NCBI GenBank assembly: GCA_037951105.1
Contig: JBAMJV010010731.1
Location: 1 to 64,000 of the forward strand
Reading direction: 5' to 3'
Source: Echinarachnius parma
Taxonomy: Eukaryota > Echinodermata > Echinoidea > Clypeasteroida > Echinarachniidae
Length of the DNA: 64,000 bases
Part shown: positions 12,761 through 24,571 of the stretch, piece by piece
Position numbering within the stretch: the first letter of the stretch is position 1
How the letters are laid out: the number at the start of each line of letters is the position of its first letter
Notes under the pieces: generated by a model
The model's database searches: none
What the model saw: only the letters and a program-made list of their open reading frames with translations
What the model was told of the DNA's origin: nothing
Made by a program: the position numbers and the translations under genes

Positions 12761-13150
12761 TTAAAGGGATCTAGCAACTTTGTTGACATGTGCAAAAAAT
12801 GATAAGTGGTTGGTACAATGTATATTATTGTTATCATTCTGATATGTCCACTGGGTGTTGTGTGAACATTTCAAGTTAAATGTACGTTATATGGCCAAGT
12901 AATGAGCAAAAATGCAAAGTGACATTCACTAACTCATTGCACTCACTTTGTACATGGTTTCGACGATCCAGTGGATAATTTAACATCTGAACACTTCAGT
13001 CGTAAATATCTTTTTAACGAAAGGGAAATTTGAAAAACCGAAACCTGCCCCATGCTTTTATTGTTAATACGAATACAACAAGGAATGAGGGAACTGCTAG
13101 AATTCCAATTGGATTTTGAGGATTTGGACAATGTTACTAAGTCCCTTTAA
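12761..13150. mobile_element. TTAA-flanked MITE copy
   Basis: It starts ttaaagggatctagcaac and ends gttactaagtccctttaa, 390 bp, flanked by TTAA on both sides. It lacks the insertion seen in the PIGQ-intron copies. Confidence 0.85.
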
Positions 13151-13199
13151 TACCACGCTGAACTTTCTTTCTGTACAATCAGTATACCGTATATCTACG

Positions 13200-13465
13200 A
13201 ATTCATGAAAAATTGTCGCAATAAATATTCATGAAGCCCGCTAGCTTAGTGCCTTGCTAAGTCTATTTTGGATGACGTGGCTAAGAACTATACGCAAATC
13301 TTTTAGTTGCTAACGAATGTTTACTCAGTGGGTACCCAATGCTCATCCAGTTGACCCTAGTTGGGGACTAGGAAAACTGTTGCTTAATAAACTGCACACC
13401 AAATATACACTTAGCAAGGAACTAAGCTAGCGGGGTTTCATGAATATGGAGCCTGGTAATTATCA
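13200..13465. mobile_element. MITE with about 35-bp inverted repeats
   Basis: The left arm cccgctagcttagtgccttg (near 13237) is matched by the inverse caaggaactaagctagcggg near 13417, and the arms extend outward into tcatgaa/ttcatga. Central part non-coding. Confidence 0.7.
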
Positions 13466-13504
13466 TGATTGTCTATCGTCTCTAAGCAATTGATCTGTAA
13501 GGCA

Positions 13505-13690
13505 ATATTATTATCCCGGTAATTAAGGCACAATTCAAACACGCCCAATTATCTTTGGCACCTTCTCATCTCCCTTGTGAGCATGCTAGCCACCACTAGC
13601 AACCATATTGGCCTTGACATCTACGGGCTAATAATGCACCCTAGCTATCAGGTACCCATTAATATCCCTGGGTAGAGAGCTGCAATGTTA
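13505..13690. repeat. second copy of the dispersed 'tatatagcgctt' repeat
   Basis: Homologous to 3960-4110 from the 'gcacaattc..acgcccaattatcttt' block to 'cctgggtagagag'; diverged by substitutions and small indels. Confidence 0.6.
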
Positions 13691-13815
13691 ATTAGAAGTA
13701 TTGCTGAGGGACATCAATGTCAGGGCATCGATTGATTTCAAACTAAGGACCGCATGATTTCAAGTTAGGCCCATCTTATCATGTCACATCATATACATTC
13801 AAATGCACATACATA

Positions 13816-13912
13816 TAAACAAACAAACACACACACAAAACAAACAAACACACAGACAAACAAGCAAACAAACAAACAAACAACAGCAAGGAAGCAAGCA
13901 AACAAATAAATA
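13816..13912. repeat. (AAAC)n microsatellite
   Basis: Imperfect aaacaaac run with acac and aagc interruptions. Confidence 0.75.
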
Positions 13913-14159
13913 TGTTTACTACGCCAAATTTGTTTGAGGCCAAGAAAGAGATAACTGGTTACTGACCCTAGACTGACAAAATGTGGACCATTCTGAATTT
14001 GGGAGGGGGGGGGGGGGGGTACATATGCACCCCCTGGCTACAGGCCTGTATACACACCAAACATACGCAAACATACAGAGACTGCCACCCAAAACAAACA
14101 CTTTATCCTCACCATCCTTATGCACAAAGCATGCACACATAGAATTGATTTGTCACACT

Positions 14160-15720
14160 TGGAAAAACACAAAGGCATTATGTGGTTTCTATAAAAAATA
14201 TTTTATTCAAATTCAATTTACATCTCTGAATAAACCATAAAATGCACCAGCATGAAGTGCATCAAATCCTTTAAATACACAATTCTTTTTTGTATATACA
14301 GATAATAAAACAACCTCAAGATAAAAATATTTCAAAAAGATAGGGAAATTGACCAGTATATATTAATGACAAATTGAGCAAGGAAAATTAGGTTTCTTGT
14401 CATAAATGAAGACTTGCAAGGACTTCAGGTTAAATGTTTCCCAATTAAGTGGAAACCACTGACTGTGCCGCTGATTTGTCAACAGTTAACATACAGGTAG
14501 TATTTTTGCATCATGGCAAGTTTTTGACAGAGAGGGGGCTAATCACATTTATTATCCAGTCATACACAGTACATACAAGGGCTCTGTTAATAATACCCAT
14601 CTTGAGTTGCAAAAAGGTAAAACAAACAACATATTTAGCTATTTTACTTTGAATTCAAATCCGTTTCAGATTTGATTTCAAACACACAAAGTAATTTAAC
14701 CTGACTGTGGAGACTTGAATTAATAATAATCATAAACATTGAAAGAAAAAAAAAAACCCTTTGGTGTCTATTTTAAAGTTTACAAATGAACATTCATAAT
14801 AAAAACCACTAGTCCATAAAGACCACTTCGTAATGGTTTTATAGACATGTTTGACTGTAATTTCCACATTTTGAGAAAATATAACTAATTCATCATGTAC
14901 ATACGATTTTTCGAACTCGTGACGTTTTGTACAAACCACACTTTTTTTTAATTTGAAAGTTATTTGTATGAATATCATTTTCCTTAATTAATAGTTGAAG
15001 CCATACTAGTGTGCTTGTCTTTTATTAAACCAAACCTAACAAATACACTGATGCTTTTCCTGAACAAGAACTGAAGCCATATATTTAACCACCTACAAAA
15101 TATCAATTAATAAGACCTAATAATCAGGAAGTCGGGCCTATGTGAAGCATTTAATGATAACATTTCCAACAAAGTTCCCACAAACAACCGGATTTCTTGA
15201 AGGGTAGCTACATGAAACCATATTGGCCAATTCAGGTCTACGGATGCGATAATGGCTTTAAAGTGGTCCACTAACTTCGTCAAATTCAACCAAAATCAAT
15301 TAGAGCTTTCAAACTTCGCTGTACCATATTGTTTGACTCAATATGGTAACAGAAGAATAAAAAGGGGTTTGATATTTCACATGTCTCCCTAATAATTGAG
15401 ATATTCAAGATTGAACAGAAAAGCATCCAAATTTGGATACATCTCGTGAATAATCAGGGATAAAGTCCGACATGAATTTTTACTTTTTCACTAGGTAAAG
15501 ATTGTTCTTTTTCTATGAAAATAACATCATTTTTTTTTTTTACGATATTGATATACTTGAAGACCTTAAAAATCACCTTTGGACAAAATCTTACAAAGTT
15601 AATGGTTCACTTTAAAACAAAATATGAACTGGAAGAAACAAACATCACGACACATGAAACCATACAAAAGCATGCAATACAAAGACAAGAGAAGAATATA
15701 AAGAACATTAAGAAGGACAC
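14160..15720. other. long unique AT-rich stretch, possibly a minus-strand 3' UTR
   Basis: Little repeat content compared with its surroundings. A minus-strand AATAAA lies near 14200. No exon could be recognised upstream, so this stays a weak suggestion. Confidence 0.25.
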
Positions 15721-15879
15721 CAGACAATAAATGTAGACGTACGAGCGAGGTGGGGACAGGGGCTCAGGACTCCCTCCCCACCACCACCCCCAGCCCAGGA
15801 GCTTTAAAAATGGCTGTCATCCAACATACATCTATATCCAGGCAAAATCATCTTGTTTTAGGACAAAAAATCTTTACTT

Positions 15880-16130
15880 TGAGGCATAATAGGAGAGATG
15901 AAAGAAAGGAAAATAAAGTGGGGTGTATTGATATCGCTGATAAGGATAGATAGCAGTGGTCTTTGAGGATATTACATAATTAAGATACACTTCAGAACAT
16001 CCCTTTTTCAATAAACACACCTTGCTTGTTTTGGGGGGAGAGGAAGTTTGATAAGAGATGGAGAATGCATGGGGTGTATTGATATCGATGAAAAGGAGAT
16101 AGCAGTGGTGTTTCAATTTGTGACTTAGCT
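15880..16130. repeat. about 170-bp imperfect tandem duplication
   Basis: ggggtgtattgatatcg followed by agatagcagtgg occurs near 15919 and 16074 with similar flanks. Confidence 0.6.
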
Positions 16131-16486
16131 AGGAAAAGACAAAGATAAAAAGAAGTACTGGTGAAATGTGTAAAATCGGAAGTCACAGTAGTTTAAAGTT
16201 ATAGCAGGTTGCTAACAATTAAAGCAGTTTCGAGATTTTAAATCCACAACAGCAACAACAACTGTCTGTAAACTAGACTTTTGCTTCCAGGGCTCAACCA
16301 TGGCTGACATTAACAAGCTAAAACTGACTCGTTAAAACACAAAAGGGGGTCTAAAGTCACAGGCAACCATAGGCAGTCTTTGTACGAGAGGCATAAAGTA
16401 ACGAGCTACCTACGAGCTAGATACGCAATACTATAGTGTGACTGCTACTTTCAAATTTGCTGGGTACGGCTGTGTATTGATAAACC

Positions 16487-17275
16487 ACCCCTAGACAATA
16501 AATGTAGACAACAAGCGAGGCAGGGACAGGGGTTCAGCAGAACCCCTTCCCCTTCCCCCAGACAATAAATGTAGGTGACGAGCAGGGCAGGGACAGGGGT
16601 TCAACAGCACCCCTTCCCCTTCCCCTCCCCCATCCCCCATCCCCAGACAATAAATGTAGACGACAAGCGAGGCAGGGACAGGGGTTCAGCAGAACCCCTT
16701 CCCCTTCCCCCAGACAATAAATGTAGGTGACGAGCGGGGCAGGGACAGGGGTTCAGCAGCACACCTTCCCCTCCCCCCACGCAGACAATAAATGTAGACG
16801 ACGAGCGAGGCAGGGACAGGGGTTCAGCAGCACCCCTTCCCCTCCCCCACCCCCAGACAATAAATGTAGGTGATGAGCAGGGCAGGGACAGGGGTTCAGC
16901 AGAACCCCTTCCCCTTCCCCCAGACAATAAATGTAGGTGACGAGCAGGGCAGGGACAGGGGTTCAACAGCACCCCTTCCCCTTCCCCTCCCCCACCCCCA
17001 GACAATAAATGTAGACGACGAGCGGAGCAGAGACAGGGGTTCAACAGCACCCCTTCCCCTCCCCCACCCCCAGACAATAAATGTAGACGACGAGCGAGGC
17101 AGGGACAGGGGTTCAGCAGCACCCCTTCCCCTCCCCCACCCCTAGACAATAAATGTAGACGACAAACGAGGCAGGGACAGGGGTTCAGCAGAACCCCTTC
17201 CCCTTCCCCCAGACAATAAATGTAGGTGACGAGCAGGGCAGGGACAGGGGTTCAGCAGCACACCCCCCCCCCCCC
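16487..17275. repeat. about 70-bp minisatellite, some 11 copies
   Basis: Unit: agacaataaatgtagacgac, gagcgaggcagggacagggg, ttcagcagcaccccttcccc, then a C-rich end. An isolated copy lies at 15723-15785. Both strands are open because the unit lacks stops in some frames; these ORFs are artefacts. Confidence 0.92.
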
Positions 17276-17464
17276 CCAGAATCGTATTTTTTCTTTTTTA
17301 TAAATCTGTCTTTCTACTACCATGGCCAGAAGAGATAGACACAACTGTCTCAGTTAAACATCCATAGAAAAACAGATTTTTTTTTTGGACTAAATTATGC
17401 TTAGATTGGACAGGTAATTGTGGTAAAAACATAATGCCACGGTCTCCTCATTCACAATATGATG

Positions 17465-17670
17465 ACACACGCGGTACCCCGGGGTACCGTTGTACCCCGG
17501 GGTACCGCGTTGTGTAGCGCCATCTTGTGTCCACTCGAAGCACAACCGTATTGCGTTGTGTATGCAGTGCAGCACGCGATTGTATGCACGCTATACCCTG
17601 GTACAGCCCTAAAAAATAAATAAATAATTAAACAAAATAGCGGATATTCGTTTGGTACCCCAGGGTACCA
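17465..17670. repeat. cluster of 'ggtaccccggggtacc' palindromes
   Basis: The 16-bp perfect palindrome occurs twice at 17473-17508 and in variant form (ggtaccccagggtacc) at 17655. Function unknown. Confidence 0.8.
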
Positions 17671-17699
17671 TTTATGTCATCATATGTTCATTTCTTTAT

Positions 17700-18190
17700 T
17701 GTCAGGGACCTATATAATCACACTGTCATTGACATTCTAAATAGTGTGCAAACAGTCGGAAAGAGAGGGAGACTTAAACGACGATTAGACTGAAAAACAT
17801 AGATCATTAATTAAAGAATGAACAAGAGAATCTTAGTAGAATTTGGAACTTGCTCAAGCCTCAAGCACAAAATTACATGATTTGTTGTACTTTATATAAG
17901 CTGTAAGGCAGTTTTGCTCAACAACAACTCTCAGATTACCAGTATATTGAAGGGTCCAAAGGCATCTAATTTTGGCAAAAAAGTCCTAGAGCCCTAGAAA
18001 AATTAAGTTAATTTGAACATTAAATTTGAATGCGGCAGTCAATGAGTAGGACAGACATTAGATTGCAGGTAGTGGTTGCTACGGAAACATCCATGGTTGC
18101 ATGGATACATTCATGAAAATCACTATGTCAGCCCAGGTACGTAATGCAGATCTATAGAATACGACGGACACAAGTCCTAGTTTGAAAGAA
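17700..18190. other. no feature recognised
   Basis: AT-rich sequence with no frame or repeat I could identify. Confidence 0.4.
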
Positions 18191-18202
18191 CATTGTACAC
18201 CG

Positions 18203-19078
18203 TGTCTCAGATAAAACGAAACCGGGTTTCATGGCAGAAATTTTCTGTCATAATGAATAATTTCCTTGATGATATATATATGTCTGAAAAGCTCTGTGTC
18301 TCTTCTTTCATTTGATGTACAACTTATGGCACATAATTCAAGCATGACTGAATTAGAACAATGGAAAGTGGTGTTACCAATATTCCATTTGCACGCATAC
18401 ATTTTAAGTTTGGGTGAGTTTTAAGGGTTGTAAACGTACTTATTTTTAAAAAGGACAAACACCACATGAAAGTTCATATTTGTATCTTTTACATGACACC
18501 TCATGCTAAAAAAATTAATGATTTATGCCAGAGAACGAGTACAATGAAACCATGCCTGATTTCTGCCCAAATGAGTGAAAGTTGAGTAAGAAGTCGCTCA
18601 CCTTTCCTGACAATGGAATTTGATGCATGAGTGAATTTACACAAACATGGGGATCAGGGAAACCATGGGAAACAGGCTAGATCAGGAAAATTACCCATTT
18701 GGGCTGGAATCAAGCATGATTTCATTGTACTCGTTCTCTGGCATAAATCATTTATTTTTTAATCATGAGGTGTCATATAAAAGATAAAATTATGTATTTT
18801 TATGAGGTGTTTGTCTTTTCTCAAAATAAGTACGTTTACTACGGTTAAAACTCACCCCAAAACCTCACCCAAACTTGCAATTTCTGCGCGCAAATCGAAT
18901 TTTGGTAACACCTCTTTCCATTGTTCTAATTCAGTCTTGCGTAAATTATGTGCCATAAGTTGTACATCAAATGAAAGAAGAGACACAGAGCTTTTCAGAC
19001 ATATATATATCATCAAAGAAATTATTCATTATGACAGAAAATTTCTGCCATGAAACCCGGTTTCGTTTTTTCTGGGAC
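18203..19078. mobile_element. fold-back element with approx. 370-bp arms
   Basis: Arms 18203-18572 and 18684-19078 are inverted copies (for example gaaaccgggtttcatggcag left, ctgccatgaaacccggtttc right), separated by about 110 bp. Non-coding; could form a long hairpin. Confidence 0.88.
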
Positions 19079-19178
19079 AGTCTGTATTGCAATAAGAATT
19101 TGAAGAAAATATCTTAAATTTGGAAATATTATTACTCCTTTAAAAAAAAAAAATTTTTTTCATGCATTTGACCACCCT

Positions 19179-21330
19179 ATGTATCTACGATTGATACCTG
19201 GCCACTTGTCAGACATCCTGCAAATGCCGCCTTCAATCCTCGACCACCAGGAAAAAGGAGGGTTCGTGGTGAGCTTGAAGGGGCGTAAAGGACAAAGTGT
19301 GGCGTCGGATGAATCCCATGAGACCCTTATCAACAGAGACTTCAAAATGGCTCTCCATAAACCTGATCCTCACCTGATGGACAAGCTTGCCACAATAATC
19401 TCCTATACTGGGCAATGGGGCAAGAAAGGTTGCGGGGTCAAGTCCTTCCATCTGGGGACACTGACAGTTCAGGTCGAAAAGACAAACATATGGAAAAGAC
19501 TATAAAGGTTTATGTTGATGTCCTTTCAAGTACGCCCCTTGCCTTAGAAAACCCCAGAACGGCTGTATTGACTCCACTTTTTAGTGATGTGCCTGCAGAC
19601 GAAGTCCAACAGAATGATCTGTACACTTTTTATGAAACAGGAAAAAGGGACATGGATTCATACATTACCTCACGGATCCTGCAAGTGCCAAGCACTCCGG
19701 ACATTTTTGCCAAAAAATAAAAAGAAAGTCATGGTCAACCAAAAGGGAAAACAAAAGCGTATCGTCACTGCGTGTTTGCGACTGCACATCGCATACGCCA
19801 AGAAGACCGGGAAGCCAATTGATATTCTTGGACAGTTCATAAAGCTACCACCGGCCATTTCCAAATCGGACGGCACAATGTACAAAGGGAGTAAAGCCAT
19901 CACAACAAATGTGTACCAGTGAAGATATAGTGATGTCTTCTTGGAATGTCTCCCGAATGGATGGAAACCAGATTGCGTCATCTTGGAAGGGATGTTCATG
20001 ATCAACACTACGCCGCTTGCCTGTCACAAACTTTTTGGCGATTACGTAAGAAGTCTTGTTGCAAGTTACATCCTGTACCATGTACGTCGAGGTGTCAAAG
20101 AAGTGCATGTCGTATTCGACCATCCCCATCGTAATGGTATCAGCCCCAAAGATCTGGAGAGGGAGCGCAGGGATGACCACCATCAGGAAGAATCAGAAGA
20201 GTCCTTTCCAATTATCACTGCAGACACTCCTCTCCCAAACAACTGGAGAAAATTCCTGGGTGATAGGAAGCAAAAGCGGCTCTTGGTGAATTTTCTTAGT
20301 ACAGCTATTCCTAGTGAGGTACAGAGATATCTTGGCCCATCACAGGTGTCTAGTCACAGCTGGAGGCTTGGACAACAACATGAGAGACAAAGCTCTCCTT
20401 GCCGATGCTCACACCATTGTTGAGTGCCCTCTCTTTGGCTCCATGCAACCACGAGGAGAGTGACAGTTGTGTGTGGTTTCACGCTCAACAGACAAACTGC
20501 TCCAACATCCAAATATACTCACCAGACACCGACACCTACCACGTTGGCCTGCCCCTCATGGTTTCACATCTTCACCAGAAGCGCATCATGATCCAACTGT
20601 CATGGCAGGTTCGAGACCGCTCTTATTGTGATATGAACGAGTTCATAGTCAAAGTAAACTCAGATCCGGATTTGGATTCAATTCCCATTGGAGCACAAGC
20701 GTTGATTCTTCAGCTAGTGTACATCATCAGTGGCTGTGATTACACCTTCTTTTTCTGTGGGATGTGGAAAGACATCCTTCTACACAGCCTTATACCAGTT
20801 TACAAAGTTTGTGAACCGGGGCTGAACCGAGGGGAAGTCTTGCAGATGTAACTACAAATGAAGATGAAGCACTGCTCGCCTTTTACAGGTTGGGTGGTGC
20901 CGTTTACTTCAAAAAGAATTTTGCATCATTCAAATCGCTGAAGACACCTTTTGAGGTGTATAAGAGCATTTCAAGCGACCTGTACACCGATGACCATTCT
21001 CATCATGAGAAATTCTTGGGCGTTGTACGAGAGGCTACCTGGTCGCGAGCTGACTCAACACTAGCTAAGATGCCTTTGGGAGTTATAAGGTCTGGGCCCA
21101 AGCTCGGGTCAGTTTGGTTACACACCCCATATTAGAAGACCATGGATACAAGAGAGAAGGGGATAGCATATCCATCTGTTGGGACAGTTCCGAGACTGAG
21201 GCTACCATTCTGACAGAACCAGGTAAACTGGATTTTGAAAGGATGTAAGTGCAGAAGCGGTTGTTCTACCTGAAGGTGCAGGTGCACGAAGGAGAAGAGG
21301 GCTTACATGCACGTACGTATGCTGAGTTAT
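19179..21330 (+). pseudogene. broken gene of a transposon-associated PIN/FEN-like family with Cys-rich end
   Basis: Several plus-strand frames join into one decayed protein. 19220-19500 reads FVVSLKGRKGQSVASDESHE and INRDFKMALHKP. 19941-20350 reads WKPDCVILEGMFMINTTPLA and KEVHVVFDHPHRNG, a nuclease-like core strand with an acidic residue. 20500-20850 reads IQIYSPDTDTYHVGLPLM and QLVYIISGCDYTFFF; the paired 'D-D' and 'GCD' motifs recall FEN/XPG or Asteroid-like PIN domains. 20885-21300 ends ILKGCKCRSGCST, stop, RCRCTKEKR, a Cys-rich tail cut by TGA. I know this arrangement from many unnamed invertebrate proteins thought to ride on transposons; the exact family name is not certain. Multiple frameshifts make it a pseudogene. 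Confidence 0.6.
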
Positions 21331-21459
21331 GTAACGTTACACAATTCAATTCCCGCTGGCCTGTGTACACATGGTTAACTGTATCAAAACAAACGGAAAG
21401 CGTGCTTTGTAATATGCTCTTTACTTGTCTTTAGGACTCTTAACGGCAGGCATTGGCAT

Positions 21460-21903
21460 CGCAATGGATTCGGATAGTGTGTTGGGAGGTGATTTGACAC
21501 AAGATATGACCATGATGGGGATAGACGATGCCTGGGAAGCTGACCCCACGTCATGTTCATGCACAGGATCGTGCTGATTTACGATAGGGAAAAATACTTG
21601 CCCTTGTATGAAGAGTGCTGGCAATCCCTGCACGAGATCAGGTTCGTGTGGACAACGGAAAGCCTGTAGAAACATAGGTAATCATTTTGATAATCATGAT
21701 ATTGTTGTTGAAGAAGGCAATGATCAGAATGTTGCACAAAGTGATGCAATAAATGATTGTGCGGGAGTCAATGAAAATGTAGGAGTATGTAGAAAGTCTT
21801 CCAGGAACAATAAAGGTGTAGGACCTAGTAGGCTTACTAACAACCAACCTGGCAAGCAGTATGACGTAGTCTCTAAGTTGTACTTATTCATGATGAATGT
21901 CTG
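21460..21903 (+). pseudogene. second Cys-rich domain, broken
   Basis: It reads CSCTGSC, a stop, then NTCPCMKSAGNPCTRSGSCG and RKACRN, followed by an acidic low-complexity tail ending KLYLFMMNV. The CxC spacing resembles the Cys-rich C-termini of the same invertebrate family. The 98-codon frame at 21608-21904 is its open remainder. Confidence 0.5.
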
Positions 21904-22153
21904 AAACCACCATGCTTGTATAGTGTATCAATATGTTCTGTAGTTAGACGAGTTCATAATAAAACAAACTTGCTACTTTGACTCCAAGCCAAGCAGTCAT
22001 AGTCTCCTTTCTCGCTCCTGCGCCTAGTATATATATTATACACACACAAAACTAAGCTACTAATAAGTACCCTTAGATTTTTGAAGTAATAATTGTAGGT
22101 TCCTTGCTAGCTTATACATTACCTAATTAGTTATGCTAATGTTAGGACATTTC

Positions 22154-22301
22154 CTAGGAATGAGGGTTCTCGTATCCAAGTGGTAGATCTACCCGTGGCT
22201 TCTCACCAGTGTGGGTGTGCATTTGAGCCTTGAGGTGAGACGACTTGGTGTAGGTCTTGCAGCATCCTGAATGCGCAAAGGTGTGGGTGGTCGTACAGCC
22301 G
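22154..22301 (-). pseudogene. Krueppel-like factor (KLF/Sp) zinc-finger fragment
   Basis: The minus strand reads [20 protein letters not shown] followed by EKPR, plainly the KLF/Sp finger ('[23 protein letters not shown]'). The first zinc cysteine is replaced by Phe and the first zinc histidine by Gln, and the frame then runs to a stop at 22154. A captured or retroposed host-gene fragment that cannot bind zinc normally. Confidence 0.8.
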
Positions 22302-22763
22302 GCCCTAATCTACAATGCTGGACGAAAAGCTACAAAAGGGCCACCAAAGATGACAGCGGGTGATGCAGTGCCCATCTAGTCTACCGAACATTGATGCCGC
22401 CTTTCGCGTACAAACAATGAAGCAGAATTAACTTCTACGCGAAAATGCAAGGATGAACCTTTGGAAGAAAGATGTCTGCAATACTTCACCGTTTGTCATA
22501 GCAAGTTTGCATGATGCCGAGATGGATCTCTGCACGGTAAACAAATCCTGATCGGCGGCGCCATTCTGATGCGGCATTCAGGACAACTCAGTATACAGAC
22601 TTTGGGACTCCATTGACCATTGCGTCAAGTCGACTCCCATGAAGACCACACGGTGACATCTGAAGATAGTCACTGACATTGTGTAATGAGCTTCATGAAG
22701 AATTGTACGTCGCTGTATTAATGAATGCGAATGTGTCCGAGACACATTGGATTGTCCTGATAA

Positions 22764-22866
22764 CTAGATGTGGGAGGAATCTACAGAGGAGCAGAAAAGG
22801 GTCTTGGAGATGACATCCGATTTTGACCAGTACTTCCGGGAATTAGGGGACAATGCCGAAGAGTAA
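22764..22866 (+). pseudogene. diverged fragment of the 31-41 kb repeated coding unit
   Basis: It reads MWEESTEEQKRVLEMTSDFD followed by QYFRE, matching the 'MWKEPTAEQKEKVLALTSDYD' part of the unit, then stops. Confidence 0.7.
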
Positions 22867-22989
22867 GACAAAGAAACGCCAGGGTGGACCTTGCATAACG
22901 CGAAGCGGATGCCATCTTCATAATGATAGAGACATTTCTTCACCTTAAAAAAAACTGATTGGTCATTCCATGTCAAATCACCCAATGGA

Positions 22990-23102
22990 CAGGGGTGTCG
23001 ATCTGTTCGGAAAACACAATGCATTGGGGGGGCGAGCATTGTTTGTGAACAATAGCTCGCCCCACCAATGTATTGTGTTTTCCGAACAGATCGACACCCC
23101 TG
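22990..23102. repeat. near-perfect 113-bp palindrome
   Basis: The left arm caggggtgtcgatctgttcg is matched by cgaacagatcgacacccctg at the right, continuing to a short loop at about 23047. A hairpin MITE is likely. Confidence 0.85.
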
Positions 23103-24000
23103 CCAATGGATTTCATCGCACCCCCTAAAAATTTGCTAATATTTGGTATGTATGATATTTCAACCTTTAAAAGCTCAAATATTTAAGTTTTAGCCCAATC
23201 CGCCCAACGGTTTTGGCGCTATGGTCGATTCTTATGGGGGAGTTTTGTAAGAAATGGGCGTTGGCACCATTTTTCAAATGGCAATTGTCCATTAACCGTT
23301 GGGTCAATTTATGTTGTGATGGTGTCATTGGACTGGGGATGTTATATGCAATCCATTTATGCCACTTGTTTTCATGCATGAGCGAGTTTGGATACGATAA
23401 CCTTTGACCTTAGTCTTTGACCTTCCGTTTTATCTCGTGGATCAAATAATTTTGAGAATTTGTTTGCCTTAAATGTTGTCTTGATATCATTTCTACAACA
23501 TATGAAAGAATTGGAGATATATTATTTCTTGTTTTTTCTACAGCCTTGTTTTAAGTTTGCAAATTTCATGTAAAATTGAATTATTTTAGACCTACACCCA
23601 TGTCCAAGAATTCTATAGGGGTGTATAATGTATGAAAAAGACCTATTCAAAGTCAAGATTAGGGCCTTTCAACTTTACGGTACGCTAAGCAAAAAAGAGA
23701 GATGAACGCCACTGGTGGTGGTCCACCCCCACCACCTTTGAATTATATTGACACAAAGTTGGTTACTTTTCTGGGAGACGTGGCGGTGGATGGTGTCACA
23801 GGAGGATTAGAGGTCAAATTCCATCCTCCAGGGGGTCCTCGAAGTGAGGAGGAGGCCATCGCGACTATGGCGACTGGCAGGGTACTGCCGACACCCAGTG
23901 CCTTAATTTCAAGTTTCAGTAGGTACGAAGAACCAGGATGTGCATGTGTGTGTGTCAATATATTTTACTTGTGTGCAATATTAATATTGTAAGTGTGTTT
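23103..24000. other. no gene recognised
   Basis: Frame 23702-23992 reads MNATGGGPPPPPLNYIDTK and is open on both strands without a recognised domain. Otherwise AT-rich. Confidence 0.35.
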
Positions 24001-24185
24001 GCACCACGCCACCGTTATATTAAACAAATATGTTTAAGTAGAGTAATTATTAGAGATATATAAGCCTATACTATAAAGATGATACTGTTGACAAACTTTT
24101 CCCAGTGGCCTATAGACTTTTAATAACAATTATGTATGTTGAAATAAAAATTAATCATTGACGTGTTTCTTTATAATCATGACAG

Positions 24186-24510
24186 GTCTCATGATGGAGC
24201 ACAACGACAGTGGGATGTGGGTTGAGCTGCACGATGCACCACTCCTACCTCCACCATCAGCATCATCAACTCCGGCAAAGGCCAAGTACCGGCGACAAAA
24301 GGGGACTCAGTCAACCACTGCTTCAGAGTCAGAATCAGATGCAGCTGCATGGGACTCATGGAGAACCCTGGAGAAGGAAAAAATGGGATGCGGCGTGAGG
24401 AGATCGCCATGCAGAGAGAGAACAACAAGCTGTTCAGCAATGCATTACTACAGCTGGGGAAACTGACTGAGGTGTGCAAGGACATTTCTGATGGTTTACG
24501 AGGTATTTGT
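24186..24510 (+). pseudogene. Glu-rich coiled-coil tail of a Myb/SANT-like transposon protein, copy 1
   Basis: It reads LPPPSASSTPAKAKYRRQKG, ESESDAAAWDSWRTLEKEK, a one-base deletion, then EIAMQRENNKLFSNALLQLG, and a donor-like gatggtttacgag|gtattt. This kind of tail follows the DNA-binding domain of Harbinger-type accessory proteins; that link is an inference. Copy 1 has the frameshift, copy 2 does not. Confidence 0.45.
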
Positions 24511-24571
24511 TTACAATTGAATCTTCAAATTCTTCGCTTTCACACTCTCTTTTCTTGTCTCTCTTTCAATA

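Noticed and set aside
16601-17149. 182-codon minus-strand ORF with repeated SGGGGGEG
   Set aside because: An open frame through a 70-bp minisatellite whose unit changes length; no sign of coding selection.
24189-24485. Minus-strand ORF over the mosaic duplication
   Set aside because: Shadow of the plus-strand Glu-rich coiled-coil fragment.
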